A stretch of 64,000 nucleotides of DNA, from positions 1,116,001 to 1,180,000 of the forward strand of contig NZ_ATTE01000001.1 in NCBI RefSeq assembly GCF_000419525.1. The letters are read 5' to 3'. This document shows, piece by piece, positions 26,261 through 34,849 of this stretch. A program made the position numbers and the translations under genes. Origin of the DNA: Leucothrix mucor DSM 2157 (lineage in GTDB: Bacteria; Pseudomonadota; Gammaproteobacteria; Thiotrichales; Thiotrichaceae). A model generated the notes under the pieces. That model was not told the DNA's origin. It ran no database searches and worked only from the letters and a program-made list of their open reading frames with translations. Position 1 is the first letter of the stretch. Every line of letters starts with the position of its first letter.

Positions 26261-27283
26261 TCAGACGTCTTTAAAGCGTTCGAAATATGAAGCGGGTGGC
26301 GGCGGATATACGCTGCCATCCTGCTCGCAAATCTCTGAAAAATAGAGATCGGCGGCGGGCTGTAGGATTTTATACAGTTGGCCCGTTACCTTTCTGGCTC
26401 GACGACTCACTGCATCACTGGGCAATAACTCATCCGGTAAATCAGGTTCTTTCAGTAGAATATGTCGGTAGCGGTGCATAAGCAGTGTTTTGATTAAAAA
26501 GCACAACTTTGGCTCTAGTGTTGCCACATCACCACAGCTATCCAACAGCGGTTGAAAGTCATCAATCAATAGGCTGTATTGCTGGCTGCTATCACTCAAA
26601 TCAAAGCATTGGCTGATGAGCGTATTGGCTAATGGCACGTGCTCCGTATCGCAGGCACTGGCTTGCAGCATCACGATGTTATCTTCCATACCCAAATCTT
26701 GAACCAGCTTTTTGACATCCTCCATGTCCGCCACTGGGTGCCCATAAACGCCCACGGTAATGCGGTTGAACCCCAGCCAGTATAATTCTTTGCGGATAAT
26801 CTCCCGCTGTTCCATCGTAATATCATTGAGTGAGGTGAATACCAGTCGCCATTGCTGATCCCATTGCGCAGGCTTTGAGGCATAGATCCGTTTTGAGGAG
26901 CTGACAAACTGGCGATAAGCGCGGTTGGTGAGCGAGTAATAACTGCGGCGGCCAGACTGCATCGACTGCAAAATGCCTTTCTCTGACAAGCGAAAGACCG
27001 AGGTACGCACTAAGCGTTGGCTGATGCCCACTGGCGCGACCAGTTTGATCAAGCTCCCTAGCCAAATATTCTCACTGCGCGGGCTGATGGTATCGCCATA
27101 AATACTCAGCAATAAGGAGTTGGCGTGCATGGGGCGAGTTTGCGAAAAGCGCTCAATCAGCTCAGAGGCTTTATCATTAAATGAATTATTATTGGTCAAT
27201 TTTAGGGTCTCAATTCCACACAGTGGGCGCTTAAAATCATTCTTATGGCAACATCCTGAGATGGCGCAAAGAGTGATCAGCAC
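26261..27283 (-). CDS. paaX: PaaX-family transcriptional repressor
   Basis: Repressor of phenylacetate degradation genes that responds to phenylacetyl-CoA. The core matches PaaX closely: LLLSIYGDTISPRSENIWLGSL, RLVRTSVFRLSEKGIL in the winged helix, GRRSYYSLT, and the C-terminal HRYRHILLKEPDLPDELLP and YFERF ending. The frame opens at a GTG (27283), giving 340 residues, about 25 more than E. coli PaaX. The extra N-terminal residues are not supported and the true start may lie further in. It is divergent from a paaG homologue, which fits autoregulation of a shared promoter region. Confidence 0.87.
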   Translation of the reverse strand: MLITLCAISGCCHKNDFKRPLCGIETLKLTNNNSFNDKASELIERFSQTRPMHANSLLLSIYGDTISPRSENIWLGSLIKLVAPVGISQRLVRTSVFRLSEKGILQSMQSGRRSYYSLTNRAYRQFVSSSKRIYASKPAQWDQQWRLVFTSLNDITMEQREIIRKELYWLGFNRITVGVYGHPVADMEDVKKLVQDLGMEDNIVMLQASACDTEHVPLANTLISQCFDLSDSSQQYSLLIDDFQPLLDSCGDVATLEPKLCFLIKTLLMHRYRHILLKEPDLPDELLPSDAVSRRARKVTGQLYKILQPAADLYFSEICEQDGSVYPPPPASYFERFKDV

Positions 27284-27393
27284 TTAGTTTGATACGTAAA
27301 AATAACAGTAAATAATAATAATGTATCTCAATTAATGAGTCAGGTATATTAATCGCACTTCAAATCCCAAATAGAACCGCAGTAGGAGGCATC
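27284..27393. promoter_or_regulatory. shared paaX-paaG promoter region
   Basis: A 110-base divergent region. It has an imperfect inverted repeat of GATAC (27291-27295) and GTATC (27323-27327) flanked by TTT and CAA, and a TATATT -10-like box at 27345-27350 toward paaG. The repeat is a candidate PaaX operator; the assignment is inference. Confidence 0.4.
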
Positions 27394-28182
27394 ATGAGCT
27401 ACAACAGCATTGAATTTACGATCGAATCTGGCATCGCGCGACTGACATTTAACCGGCCCGACCGCTTAAACAGTTTTAACACAGAGATGCAGGAAGAGAT
27501 TCAGGCTGCTTTGACTGAAATCAGAAATGATTCCTCAGTGCGTTGTTTGCTGTTAACTGGCAATGGCCGTGGCTTTTGTGCAGGACAAGACTTAGCTGAC
27601 CCTGCAGTACGTGGTGAGAATGGCCCTGAGCTGGGTCATGCACTGGAAAACTATTACAACCCATTTGTGCATGCGCTAATGACCTTTGAGTTTCCGGTTG
27701 TGTGTGCGGTGAATGGCGTGGCGGCGGGCGCGGGCGCTAATGTAGCGTTGGCGTGTGACATTGTGCTGGCTGCGCGCTCTGCATCCTTTGTGCAGGCATT
27801 CTGCCGCTTAGGCTTAATTCCGGATGCGGGTGGAACGTGGTTATTACCACGCGTGGTCGGGCGTGCTCGTGCCATGGCATTGAGTATGTTGGGTGATAAA
27901 ATTAGCGCCGAGAAAGCTGAGCAGTGGGGCATGATCTGGCAATGTGTGGATGATGATCAGCTAATGGAGGAAGCCAATAAGCTGGTTGAACATTTAGCCA
28001 AGCAGCCTACTAAAGGCATGGGCTTTATCAAGCGCGCATTGAATGCATCCAGTGAAAATGACCTGCAAACTCAGTTGGATTTAGAGCGCGATTTGCAGGA
28101 TGAAGCCGGTAATAGTTATGACTTTAAAGAAGGGGTGAGTGCCTTTACTGAAAAGCGTGCGCCTGATTTTAAAGGTTACTAA
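27394..28182 (+). CDS. paaG: epoxyphenylacetyl-CoA isomerase (enoyl-CoA hydratase family)
   Basis: A 262-residue crotonase-fold enzyme, the same length as E. coli PaaG, which isomerises ring-1,2-epoxyphenylacetyl-CoA to the oxepin form. Shared motifs are FNRPDRLNSFN, GRGFCAGQDL, VNGVAAGAGANVALACDIV (oxyanion hole), and LGLIPDAGGTWLLPRVVGRARAM with the catalytic Asp. An AGGAGG ribosome site precedes the ATG. Divergent PaaX supports the assignment. No other phenylacetate gene (paaABCDE, paaK, paaZ) lies in the window, so they must be elsewhere or absent. Confidence 0.9.
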   Translation: MSYNSIEFTIESGIARLTFNRPDRLNSFNTEMQEEIQAALTEIRNDSSVRCLLLTGNGRGFCAGQDLADPAVRGENGPELGHALENYYNPFVHALMTFEFPVVCAVNGVAAGAGANVALACDIVLAARSASFVQAFCRLGLIPDAGGTWLLPRVVGRARAMALSMLGDKISAEKAEQWGMIWQCVDDDQLMEEANKLVEHLAKQPTKGMGFIKRALNASSENDLQTQLDLERDLQDEAGNSYDFKEGVSAFTEKRAPDFKGY

Positions 28183-28214
28183 GCACTAATTAATTATCGA
28201 ATAAGGTGGTAACA

Positions 28215-29300
28215 GTGACAATTCCGCAAGTCATGCAAGGTATCTATCTGACCGGTCACGGTGGTTTTGAGAAGTTGGAGTTCTCTGCGGACATTCCTGT
28301 GCCAATACCCAAAGCCGGCGAAGTGTTAATTCATGTCAGAGGTGCTGGCGTGAATAACACGGATATCAATACCCGCACTGCGTGGTACTCCAAAGCTGTC
28401 ACCAGTGCGACGGATGCTGGGGCGGAAAGTGGCTTTGATGCCTCTGCAGATAATGATGGCAGTTGGTCCGGTGAGCCGCTCATATTCCCGATGATTCAAG
28501 GGGCGGACTGTTGCGGTTATGTGGTGGCAGTGGGTGAGGGCGTGTCGGAGTCTCGTATTGGTGAGCGCGTATTAGTGCGCACTATGCAGGCAGATACCGC
28601 GACGGATGAAAACTACAAGTGCATCACCTTGGGTTCTGAGCGTAATGGCGCTTTTGCACAATACATGACGGCTGCTTCGCATCACTCACTCAAGGTTGAC
28701 TGTGATTGGAGCGATGCGGAGCTGGCTTCGATTCCTTGTGCTTATTCAACGGCTGAGGGTATGTTACATCGTGCTGCGGTTGGTCAGGAAACGGTACTGA
28801 TTACAGGCGCTTCCGGTGGTGTGGGGTCGGCGGCTATTCAATTGGCTAAGCGGCGCGGTGCGACCGTGATTGCGGTCTCTGGCGCGGCCAAGGCGGATGA
28901 AGTTAAAGCGCTGGGCGCTGATCAGGTGGTGGACCGCAATTGTGATTTGGTTGCTACTTTGGGTAAAAACGCTGTCGATGTGGTGGTGGATCTGGTCGCG
29001 GGTGCGGCATGGCCAAGTTTGCTGGAGATACTCAAAGGTGGTGGGCGATATGTTGCCTCCGGTGCGATTGCCGGGCCTATTGTTGAGTTGGATGTGAGAA
29101 CCTTGTACCTGAAAGATCTTAGCTTGCTTGGCTCAACTTATCAGAGTGATGTGGTGTTTGAAAATCTGATTGGCTATATCGAGCGAGGAGAGATTCGTCC
29201 GGTGGTGGCGAAGACTTATCCGCTTAAAAATATTGTTGAAGCGCAGACTGACTTTTTAGCGAAAAAGCATACTGGCAAATTGGTATTGATTCCAGAGTAG
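28215..29300 (+). CDS. MDR-family alcohol dehydrogenase-like protein
   Basis: A 361-residue medium-chain dehydrogenase/reductase. The N-terminal half has VLIHVRGAGVNNTDINTRTAWYS, a quinone-reductase-type loop, and the GADCCGYVVAVGEGV motif. The Rossmann half has VLITGASGGVGSAAIQLAKRRG, with the NADP-binding AxxGVG pattern. Start chosen at GTG 28215 because AAGGTGG lies 6 to 12 bases before it. It follows paaG by 32 bases and is probably PaaX-controlled. Its substrate is unknown; a role in aromatic or acyl metabolism is inference. Confidence 0.8.
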   Translation: MTIPQVMQGIYLTGHGGFEKLEFSADIPVPIPKAGEVLIHVRGAGVNNTDINTRTAWYSKAVTSATDAGAESGFDASADNDGSWSGEPLIFPMIQGADCCGYVVAVGEGVSESRIGERVLVRTMQADTATDENYKCITLGSERNGAFAQYMTAASHHSLKVDCDWSDAELASIPCAYSTAEGMLHRAAVGQETVLITGASGGVGSAAIQLAKRRGATVIAVSGAAKADEVKALGADQVVDRNCDLVATLGKNAVDVVVDLVAGAAWPSLLEILKGGGRYVASGAIAGPIVELDVRTLYLKDLSLLGSTYQSDVVFENLIGYIERGEIRPVVAKTYPLKNIVEAQTDFLAKKHTGKLVLIPE

Positions 29301-29418
29301 TAAGCTATTGGCTAATAGCGAGTGGCTGGATTACCAGTTAAATTGAGCGGTTGTGCTATAAGTATTTATGTGGCGAGGGAAAACACACTGATACCGTAGG
29401 CAAGACAGGAGGTTTGGC

Positions 29419-29979
29419 ATGCTAATTCAGACGACTACACAACCGGCCAAGAGAAAGCACAATAAGTTACTGGTTCAGTACGAGGGTGATGAGCCTATCT
29501 CCGTAAAAGTTGGGCTGGAAGCAGTGGATGAATCCAAGGCTGATAGCGCTGATACGAAGGCTGAAGAATCAAAACCATTGGTAAGTAGCTTACTGAGAAA
29601 TGGAGCGACCTTAAACTCCGTTTACAGTGGCGGTAATTATGTTATTTCCGGCGTAGCTAGCGCCAAGGCTTCCGATCTGGCGCCGGTACTTCAGCGACTT
29701 AATTTGGTTAATGATCCCTCGCTGGCGGTGGATAAGAGTCAGCAAATTTTGGATGCGGTTCAGTCGAAGGCTGGTGCATCGGTATTGATTGGTGCGCAGG
29801 CTGGCGCGCTGACGTTTACCTTGGTTGAAATTGCCGTGCCGACATGGCCAATGCGCAAGAAATTGGCGTTGTCGTTGTTTATTGCGGTGGTGGTTGGGGT
29901 TGCGGCTTATTGGGTTTCAGAGGAGGAGGTTGCGCCGGTGACTGCGCCAGTAACTTTGGAGGTTACTCCGGTTAATTAG
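29419..29979 (+). CDS. uncharacterised protein with C-terminal membrane helix
   Basis: A 186-residue protein that I do not recognise. The first 60 residues are polar and charged (VDESKADSADTKAEESKP), the middle is a compact alpha-beta-like region (SLLRNGATLNSVYSGGNYVISG), and one transmembrane helix lies at residues about 148-165 (LALSLFIAVVVGVAAYW), followed by a short Pro/Thr/Val-rich tail. There is no signal peptide, so it is probably tail-anchored with the bulk in the cytoplasm. A GGAGG site precedes the ATG, which supports translation. Confidence 0.65.
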   Translation: MLIQTTTQPAKRKHNKLLVQYEGDEPISVKVGLEAVDESKADSADTKAEESKPLVSSLLRNGATLNSVYSGGNYVISGVASAKASDLAPVLQRLNLVNDPSLAVDKSQQILDAVQSKAGASVLIGAQAGALTFTLVEIAVPTWPMRKKLALSLFIAVVVGVAAYWVSEEEVAPVTAPVTLEVTPVN

Positions 29980-30086
29980 TTCTTAGCGATTAAGTCTTGC
30001 CACTACTAGCAAGATCTATAAGCTCAATTTTCTTAGCTTGCGGTAAAGGTAAAAGGCCTCTTGGCATTTCTGGTAAATATCGCTGT

Positions 30087-30121
30087 AGCCCGCCGATTCA
30101 AAAATCAGACATCGGCGGGCT
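30087..30121. terminator. inverted repeat between convergent genes
   Basis: A perfect 11-bp GC-rich stem (30087-30097 with 30111-30121) and a 13-base loop lie between the 186-residue protein gene and the convergent SDR gene. The downstream T-run is weak on both strands, but a terminator is the likeliest role. Confidence 0.55.
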
Positions 30122-30201
30122 TAAATCGACCGTTTACTTGAGCAAATTCACAATGGATATTTCCTTATGTGCTCTTATCTCTGCAGCTTATAAACGAAGC
30201 C

Positions 30202-30900
30202 TTACCAAGGGATGGTGCTGCCATCGATATCCATAAAACGGCCGCTATCTTCATCCGTCATTGAAGCCAAATTACGGCGCAAAGCACTGGCAGATTCCTC
30301 AACCGATAGCTCGCCATTTTCGCCGCCCATATCCGTACGCACCCAACCCGGATGCAGCACTGCGACTTTAATTCCACGTGGCGCAAGATTCTTCGCAGCA
30401 CTCACGCAGACCGCGTTTAAAGCCGCTTTACTGGAGCGATAAATATAACTGCCACCAGAGCCATTATCATGCATGCTACCCATTTTACTACTCATATTGG
30501 CGATGAGCTTTTGCTCGCTGGCCGCTACATTATCGGCAAAGGTTTCCATCATTTGCATCGGTGCAATTACATTGGCATCCAGTGTGTTTAGCCATTCGTT
30601 GCGGTCGCTGCTGCCGAAGCTTTGATAATCCCAATTGCCATACATGCCTGCATTGTTAAATAGAATATCAATGGGTATGCCAGCAAGTTCGGTAGCCAGA
30701 TTGCGGCGTTGCTCGTCGTTGCAGGTGTCTAGTTGATGGACGGTGACCTTGCCATCGGACTCAGCGGCCAGTGCGTTTAGATCATCGGCTTTTTCAGGGT
30801 TGCGGCAGCAGGCGTAAATCCGCCAGCCATCGGCGGCATATTGTTGAGTTAGCTCCAGTCCGATTCCTCGGTTGGTGCCGGTGATTAAAATGGTAGGCAT
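30202..30900 (-). CDS. short-chain dehydrogenase/reductase
   Basis: A 232-residue classical SDR. It has TGTNRGIGLELTQQ (cofactor loop, residues 7-20), LFNNAGMYG (NNAG motif), NMSSKMGSM with the catalytic Ser, and IYRSSKAALN with YxxxK. The wording resembles the C-factor/sepiapterin reductase-like group, which are often carbonyl reductases with unknown natural substrates. A basic residue context after the first loop suggests NADPH use. It stands alone on the minus strand. Confidence 0.87.
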   Translation of the reverse strand: MPTILITGTNRGIGLELTQQYAADGWRIYACCRNPEKADDLNALAAESDGKVTVHQLDTCNDEQRRNLATELAGIPIDILFNNAGMYGNWDYQSFGSSDRNEWLNTLDANVIAPMQMMETFADNVAASEQKLIANMSSKMGSMHDNGSGGSYIYRSSKAALNAVCVSAAKNLAPRGIKVAVLHPGWVRTDMGGENGELSVEESASALRRNLASMTDEDSGRFMDIDGSTIPW

Positions 30901-31025
30901 AAGAGTCTCCGCGTTGGTGAATTAGGTGGCTAATGCTAGCAGGATTTTTATCTGGTGGTACTTGTTATGGGTACTTTTCGTGTGTAGTTTTGGCTCGGAT
31001 AATCAAGCTATTAAGCAGCCGCACT

Positions 31026-32561
31026 TTATGTTTTCTGATGTAACTCTCGGAATTCAAGAGCCTGTGCCTTAATAGCTGCAATATCTTCACCTGATTTAGC
31101 CTCTAAGTTTTTCATCATAAATCCCATGCGCGGATTAGCCTGCAAGCGCTCACGATGCGTATCCAAAAAATCCCAATACAGTGTGGTAATAGGGCATGCC
31201 TTTTCACCCACCGCCAAGGCCGGATTAAACTTGCACTGCTTACAATAATTACTCATCCGGTTGATATATTGACCGCTGGCCGCATAGGGTTTAGAGGCCA
31301 TAATGCCATTATCCGCATACTGGCTCATGCCCAGCGTATTAGGCAGCTCGACCCACTCGACCGCATCCACATAAACCGCTAAATACCACTCATGAACTTG
31401 CTTCGGCTCCACGCCATAGAGTAGGGCAAACAAACCAGTCACCATTAGCCGTTGTATGTGATGAGCATAGCCATGCTTCAAGGTTTGGCCAATGCTTTCA
31501 CTCAGACAAGTCATTGAGGTGTCACCCGTCCAATAAAACGCGGGTAAATCCTGATGGGCATCCAGCGCATTCATCTCTAACCATTCCGGCATATGCAGCC
31601 AGTACAGCCCACGAACATATTCCCGCCAACCAAGAATTTGTCGGATAAAGCCCTCAACTGCAGCCAGTGGGGCGGCTTCATCACGGTAACGCTGCTCGGC
31701 TTGTTGGATAACGTGTAGAGGGTGCAGCAACTTCAGGTTTAAAGAGGAGGCAATTAGTGAATGATTTAGAAACGGCTCATCAGTCCACATGGCATCTTGA
31801 AAGTCGCCGAACTGCGGCAGCGCCTTATCTAAAAAGCGATTGAGTGCTTGCTCCGCTTGCTCTGGGGTAACGGGCCATTGCAATTGCTCTAACTCGCCAG
31901 GATGTTTAGGAAATCGTTCGTTTACCAATGCAATCACTTGTTCGGTAATGCCATCGGCAGGCCACTCAATCGGCTCTGGAATGTCTTGCGGGCCATTTTT
32001 GCCAAAGGACTTCCGGTTGGATTGATCATAGTTCCATTTGCCACCTTCTGGCGTTTTCTCATCCTGCATGAGCACCTGATATTGCTTGCGCAGTTGCCGG
32101 TACCAATACTCCAGCCGCAGCTGTTTTTTATTCCCCGCCCATGTTTTAAACTCGGCTGGTGTTGAGAGAAAGTGCTGATCGTGTAATTGCTTAATAGGCG
32201 TGTCATATTGCTTGCAAGTATCGGCGAGTTGCTTAAATACGCGGTAATTACCGGGTTTCACCAGCCACACTTCCTCGGGTTTATGGCTTGCTAAAAAGTC
32301 ACTAAGCGCTTCACCCAAGGATGCAAACTCATGCTCGTCTAGCGGCAAGTAAGTCAGGGGGTAGTCCTTGGCTTGTAGCTCATCAGCAAAGTGCCGCATC
32401 GCCGATAGAAACAGCGCAATGCGTTGTTTATGTGACCAGACATGAGTCGATTCCTCCGCCACTTCTGCCATCCAAAAGTGGTCAGTTGCTAAATCAGCAT
32501 GCTTAAAAATCAGCGATTCGCGATCCAGTTGATCACCCAAAACAATAAATAATCTACGCAT
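31026..32561 (-). CDS. FeS-BCP photolyase / cryptochrome-like protein
   Basis: A 511-residue deoxyribodipyrimidine photolyase-related protein of the iron-sulfur bacterial cryptochrome/(6-4)-photolyase group (PhrB/CryB). The N-terminal antenna domain starts MRRLFIVLGDQLDRES. The FAD domain includes GFIRQILGWREYVRGLYW and HHIQRLMVTGLFALLYG. The cluster cysteines are seen in MTCLSES, NYCKQCKFNP and EKACPIT, four in all, as in PhrB. Probable role: light-driven repair of (6-4) photoproducts with FAD and a lumazine antenna. Its start overlaps the end of the DUF2256 gene by 8 bases. Confidence 0.9.
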   Translation of the reverse strand: MRRLFIVLGDQLDRESLIFKHADLATDHFWMAEVAEESTHVWSHKQRIALFLSAMRHFADELQAKDYPLTYLPLDEHEFASLGEALSDFLASHKPEEVWLVKPGNYRVFKQLADTCKQYDTPIKQLHDQHFLSTPAEFKTWAGNKKQLRLEYWYRQLRKQYQVLMQDEKTPEGGKWNYDQSNRKSFGKNGPQDIPEPIEWPADGITEQVIALVNERFPKHPGELEQLQWPVTPEQAEQALNRFLDKALPQFGDFQDAMWTDEPFLNHSLIASSLNLKLLHPLHVIQQAEQRYRDEAAPLAAVEGFIRQILGWREYVRGLYWLHMPEWLEMNALDAHQDLPAFYWTGDTSMTCLSESIGQTLKHGYAHHIQRLMVTGLFALLYGVEPKQVHEWYLAVYVDAVEWVELPNTLGMSQYADNGIMASKPYAASGQYINRMSNYCKQCKFNPALAVGEKACPITTLYWDFLDTHRERLQANPRMGFMMKNLEAKSGEDIAAIKAQALEFRELHQKT

Positions 32562-32724
32562 GATCAGACCCGATTTCAGTAGTTGCTTGTTTGCGATGAC
32601 GGCGGCATTTTTCAGAACAATACTTCACGTCATCCCAACACCTTTCCCATTTTTTACGCCAGCTAAATGGCCGATTGCAGACTAGGCAGGTTTTCTCCGA
32701 CAGTGTGGTTTTGTGATGTGCCAT
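32554..32724 (-). CDS. DUF2256 small zinc-finger-like protein
   Basis: A 56-residue protein with the DUF2256 signature: EKTCLVCNRPFSWRKKWERC, then WDDVKYCSEKCR, i.e. two CxxC-like pairs that probably bind zinc. DUF2256 genes are regularly found next to FeS-BCP photolyases, and here the two overlap. The ATG at 32724 was chosen; a TTG at 32766 would add 14 residues. Function is unknown; an accessory role in photolyase expression or repair is inference from linkage. Confidence 0.85.
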   Translation of the reverse strand: MAHHKTTLSEKTCLVCNRPFSWRKKWERCWDDVKYCSEKCRRHRKQATTEIGSDHA

Positions 32725-32839
32725 TGCTTTTTGGTACTCCGGTCTCGGCTCATAATTCCCTTTCAAAAATTATTATATATAAGTTGCTTACCGAAACGCG
32801 TGCTAAAGTTTGCTTGACTTCTTTAGGTGATAAAACGTT

Positions 32840-33097
32840 ATGAAAGACATGAGCTTTAGCGAGCCGGATATCGGCCGTATTATTGAGATGGCATGGGAAG
32901 ACCGGACGCCATTTGAAGTAATTAAAACACAATATGGCCTTTCTGAAAGTCAGGTTATCCGCCTGATGAGAAAGAATATGAAAGCGTCGAGCTTCAAAAT
33001 GTGGCGTGAGCGAGTGAGTGGTCGAAAGACTAAGCACCTCAGCAAGCGAGGCTTTACGGTCGGGCGTTTTGTCTGCCCAACTCAGCGCCTTCGATAA
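32840..33097 (+). CDS. TIGR03643/DUF2805 family protein
   Basis: An 85-residue basic protein matching the TIGR03643 pattern: DIGRIIEMAWEDRTPFEVIKTQYGLSE, then QVIRLMRKNMKASSFKMWRERVSGRKTKH. The middle looks like a helix-turn-helix. The family is often found close to cryptochrome/photolyase genes, as here where it is divergent from the DUF2256-photolyase pair across 115 bases. DNA binding and regulation of the pair are possible but inferred. Confidence 0.82.
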   Translation: MKDMSFSEPDIGRIIEMAWEDRTPFEVIKTQYGLSESQVIRLMRKNMKASSFKMWRERVSGRKTKHLSKRGFTVGRFVCPTQRLR

Positions 33098-33141
33098 AGG
33101 CGATGGTTTGATCTAACTCGATTGGTTAAGAGGTTGTCAGT

Positions 33142-33744
33142 ATGAAAAATGGACTGTTTAAACGTGGTTACTTAAGTCGATTTATCTTCGCTTTGTCCAT
33201 GCTGCTGACACTTGGCTTTAGCTCTGGCGCTTTTGCTAATGAGTCGCAACTCTGGTCCAAGATTAAATCCGGTGGGCATATTGTGTTGATGCGTCATGCG
33301 CTGGCTCCAGGCTTTGGTGATCCGGATGGTTTCACTTTGGGTGACTGTTCCACCCAGCGGGTGCTATCTGACGTAGGGCGTCAACAGGCTACACAGATTG
33401 GCGAGCGTTTTCGTGCTAACGGCATTACCGAAGCAAGTGTGTACTCGAGCCCTTGGTGTCGCTGCGTTGATACGGCGGAGCTACTTAAACTGGGTAAGGT
33501 GACTCAATCACTTAACTTTGCCTCTACCTTTCAGCAAAATCTCGATGGCAATCCTGCTAGAAATGTTGCCGCTGTTAAACAATGGATTGCAGATTTAGAT
33601 ACCAGCAAGCCAACGGTGATTGTTACGCATCAAGTTAATATCACCGCATTAACGGGGCAATATTCAAGCTCTGGAGAAATGGTCGTGGCGCGTGTTAATG
33701 GCGATTCGCTGGTACCTGTTGGAACGATCGAAACAGCACCCTAA
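33142..33744 (+). CDS. periplasmic histidine phosphatase family protein
   Basis: A 200-residue protein with a signal peptide (basic start, hydrophobic residues 12-27, cleavage likely after A32 in GAFA). The mature part is a histidine phosphatase fold: HIVLMRHALAPG with R51-H52 as the catalytic RH pair, SSPWCRCVDTAELL with the second Arg, and IVTHQVNITALTG with the second His. Members in the periplasm dephosphorylate small molecules or have lost specificity; the substrate is unknown. It follows the TIGR03643 gene by 44 bases. Confidence 0.85.
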   Translation: MKNGLFKRGYLSRFIFALSMLLTLGFSSGAFANESQLWSKIKSGGHIVLMRHALAPGFGDPDGFTLGDCSTQRVLSDVGRQQATQIGERFRANGITEASVYSSPWCRCVDTAELLKLGKVTQSLNFASTFQQNLDGNPARNVAAVKQWIADLDTSKPTVIVTHQVNITALTGQYSSSGEMVVARVNGDSLVPVGTIETAP

Positions 33745-33894
33745 TAATCACAACTCCATCAATCTAAACCCCAGAAATCTAAGCTAATATGGCTAGCATA
33801 GGAGAAAGTGCTGGCGATATCCTCTATGATCTGTGTGAGCTTTCATCAAGTAAAACCAAGGGTGAAAACCCAGTAATCAGAGGAACATTGAACA

Positions 33895-34185
33895 ATGAGC
33901 ACACCATTGACAATCATAGCAAGAATTGAAGCGGTAGCCGGTCAAACTGACGTCGTTAAAAAAGCACTGCAAGGCTTGATTGAGCCGACGCTGAAAGAGG
34001 CGGGTTGTATCCAGTACGACTTGCATCAGGATAATAATGATCCATCCGTATTCTTATTCTATGAGATCTGGGAGACGCGTGAGCTGTGGCAGCAGCATGG
34101 CGAAAGTGCGCATATTTCAGCACACCGCATTGCCACTCAAGAGACGATTGCGTCGACGGTTATCAATGAGATGACGAAGATCTAA
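33895..34185 (+). CDS. antibiotic biosynthesis monooxygenase-like protein
   Basis: A 96-residue dimeric alpha-beta barrel (ABM) protein, similar to YgiN-type quinol monooxygenases. Features are TIIARIEAVAGQTDVVKKALQ at the start, GCIQYDLHQDNNDPSVFLFYEIWE in the centre, and the HGESAHISAH stretch. It is cofactor-free in the family and acts on quinols or related compounds. It has an AGAGGAA ribosome site. No partner gene fixes its substrate. Confidence 0.85.
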   Translation: MSTPLTIIARIEAVAGQTDVVKKALQGLIEPTLKEAGCIQYDLHQDNNDPSVFLFYEIWETRELWQQHGESAHISAHRIATQETIASTVINEMTKI

Positions 34186-34201
34186 GTCGCTGCGAAAACT
34201 C

Positions 34202-34240
34202 AGTGGTATCAAGGCAGTTTGCGATGCACTTGATACCACT
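34202..34240. terminator. perfect 12-bp inverted repeat
   Basis: Arms at 34202-34213 and 34229-34240 form a 12-bp stem with a further 3-bp inner pairing. It lies 17 bases after the monooxygenase stop. The downstream sequence has only a short pyrimidine stretch, so it may be an inefficient terminator or a structured RNA element. Confidence 0.5.
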
Positions 34241-34374
34241 TGGCTTTAGAGAAAACATACAAAATACACCTGTAAGACACCTCTAAAATACAATGGTCAT
34301 TTGCAGTTAGCTATGCCGCGATCTACTCTGCAGAACAGTAAACCTTACCTCTCTCAAGTTCAAAAAGGCGACCC

Positions 34375-34770
34375 ATGTCTAATCCTATACCCGCAAAAAA
34401 CCAAGCCGAACAAGTGGTGTGCTTCCATGATGGCGACTGCCCAATCTGTGAACTGGAAATCAATTTTATGAAGAAAATTGATAAGCGAAAAGCGATTCAA
34501 TGGGTGGATATCAATAAAGATAAAGCCGCGCTAGATCAGGCAGGAATCACCTATCAGCAAGCGATGGATCAAATCCATGTGATGGATGCTAATGGTATGA
34601 AGCAGGGCGTGGATGGCTTTGTATTGATCTGGCAAGAGCTGCCTTACTTTCGACGCTTGGTACCGCTGGTGAAGCTGCCGGTGATTGGCTCTATCATGAA
34701 ATTTGGCTATCGACTCTTTGCAAAATATCGCTTGGCGCTTACTGGCAGAAAAGCCTCCAGAGAAGGCTAG
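34375..34770 (+). CDS. DCC family thiol-disulfide oxidoreductase-like protein (DUF393)
   Basis: A 131-residue protein of the DUF393 family, named for the DCC motif; here the site reads CFHDGDCPICELE at residues 16-28, with CxxC and the preceding Asp. It continues with VDGFVLIWQELPYFRRLVPLVKLP, the family's helical part. The fold is thioredoxin-like and a redox role is presumed. It converges with the GGDEF-EAL gene. Confidence 0.85.
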   Translation: MSNPIPAKNQAEQVVCFHDGDCPICELEINFMKKIDKRKAIQWVDINKDKAALDQAGITYQQAMDQIHVMDANGMKQGVDGFVLIWQELPYFRRLVPLVKLPVIGSIMKFGYRLFAKYRLALTGRKASREG

Positions 34771-34849
34771 TTGCTGAATAGTCTGGGTAATAGGCCAATC
34801 CAGCGCACAAGGTGAGATGCGCCAGTCGATAAGCACTAATCGGTGGAGA

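Noticed and set aside
31934-32206. Minus-strand 90-codon frame inside the photolyase gene
   Set aside because: Out of frame with the clear photolyase protein and without any recognisable motif.
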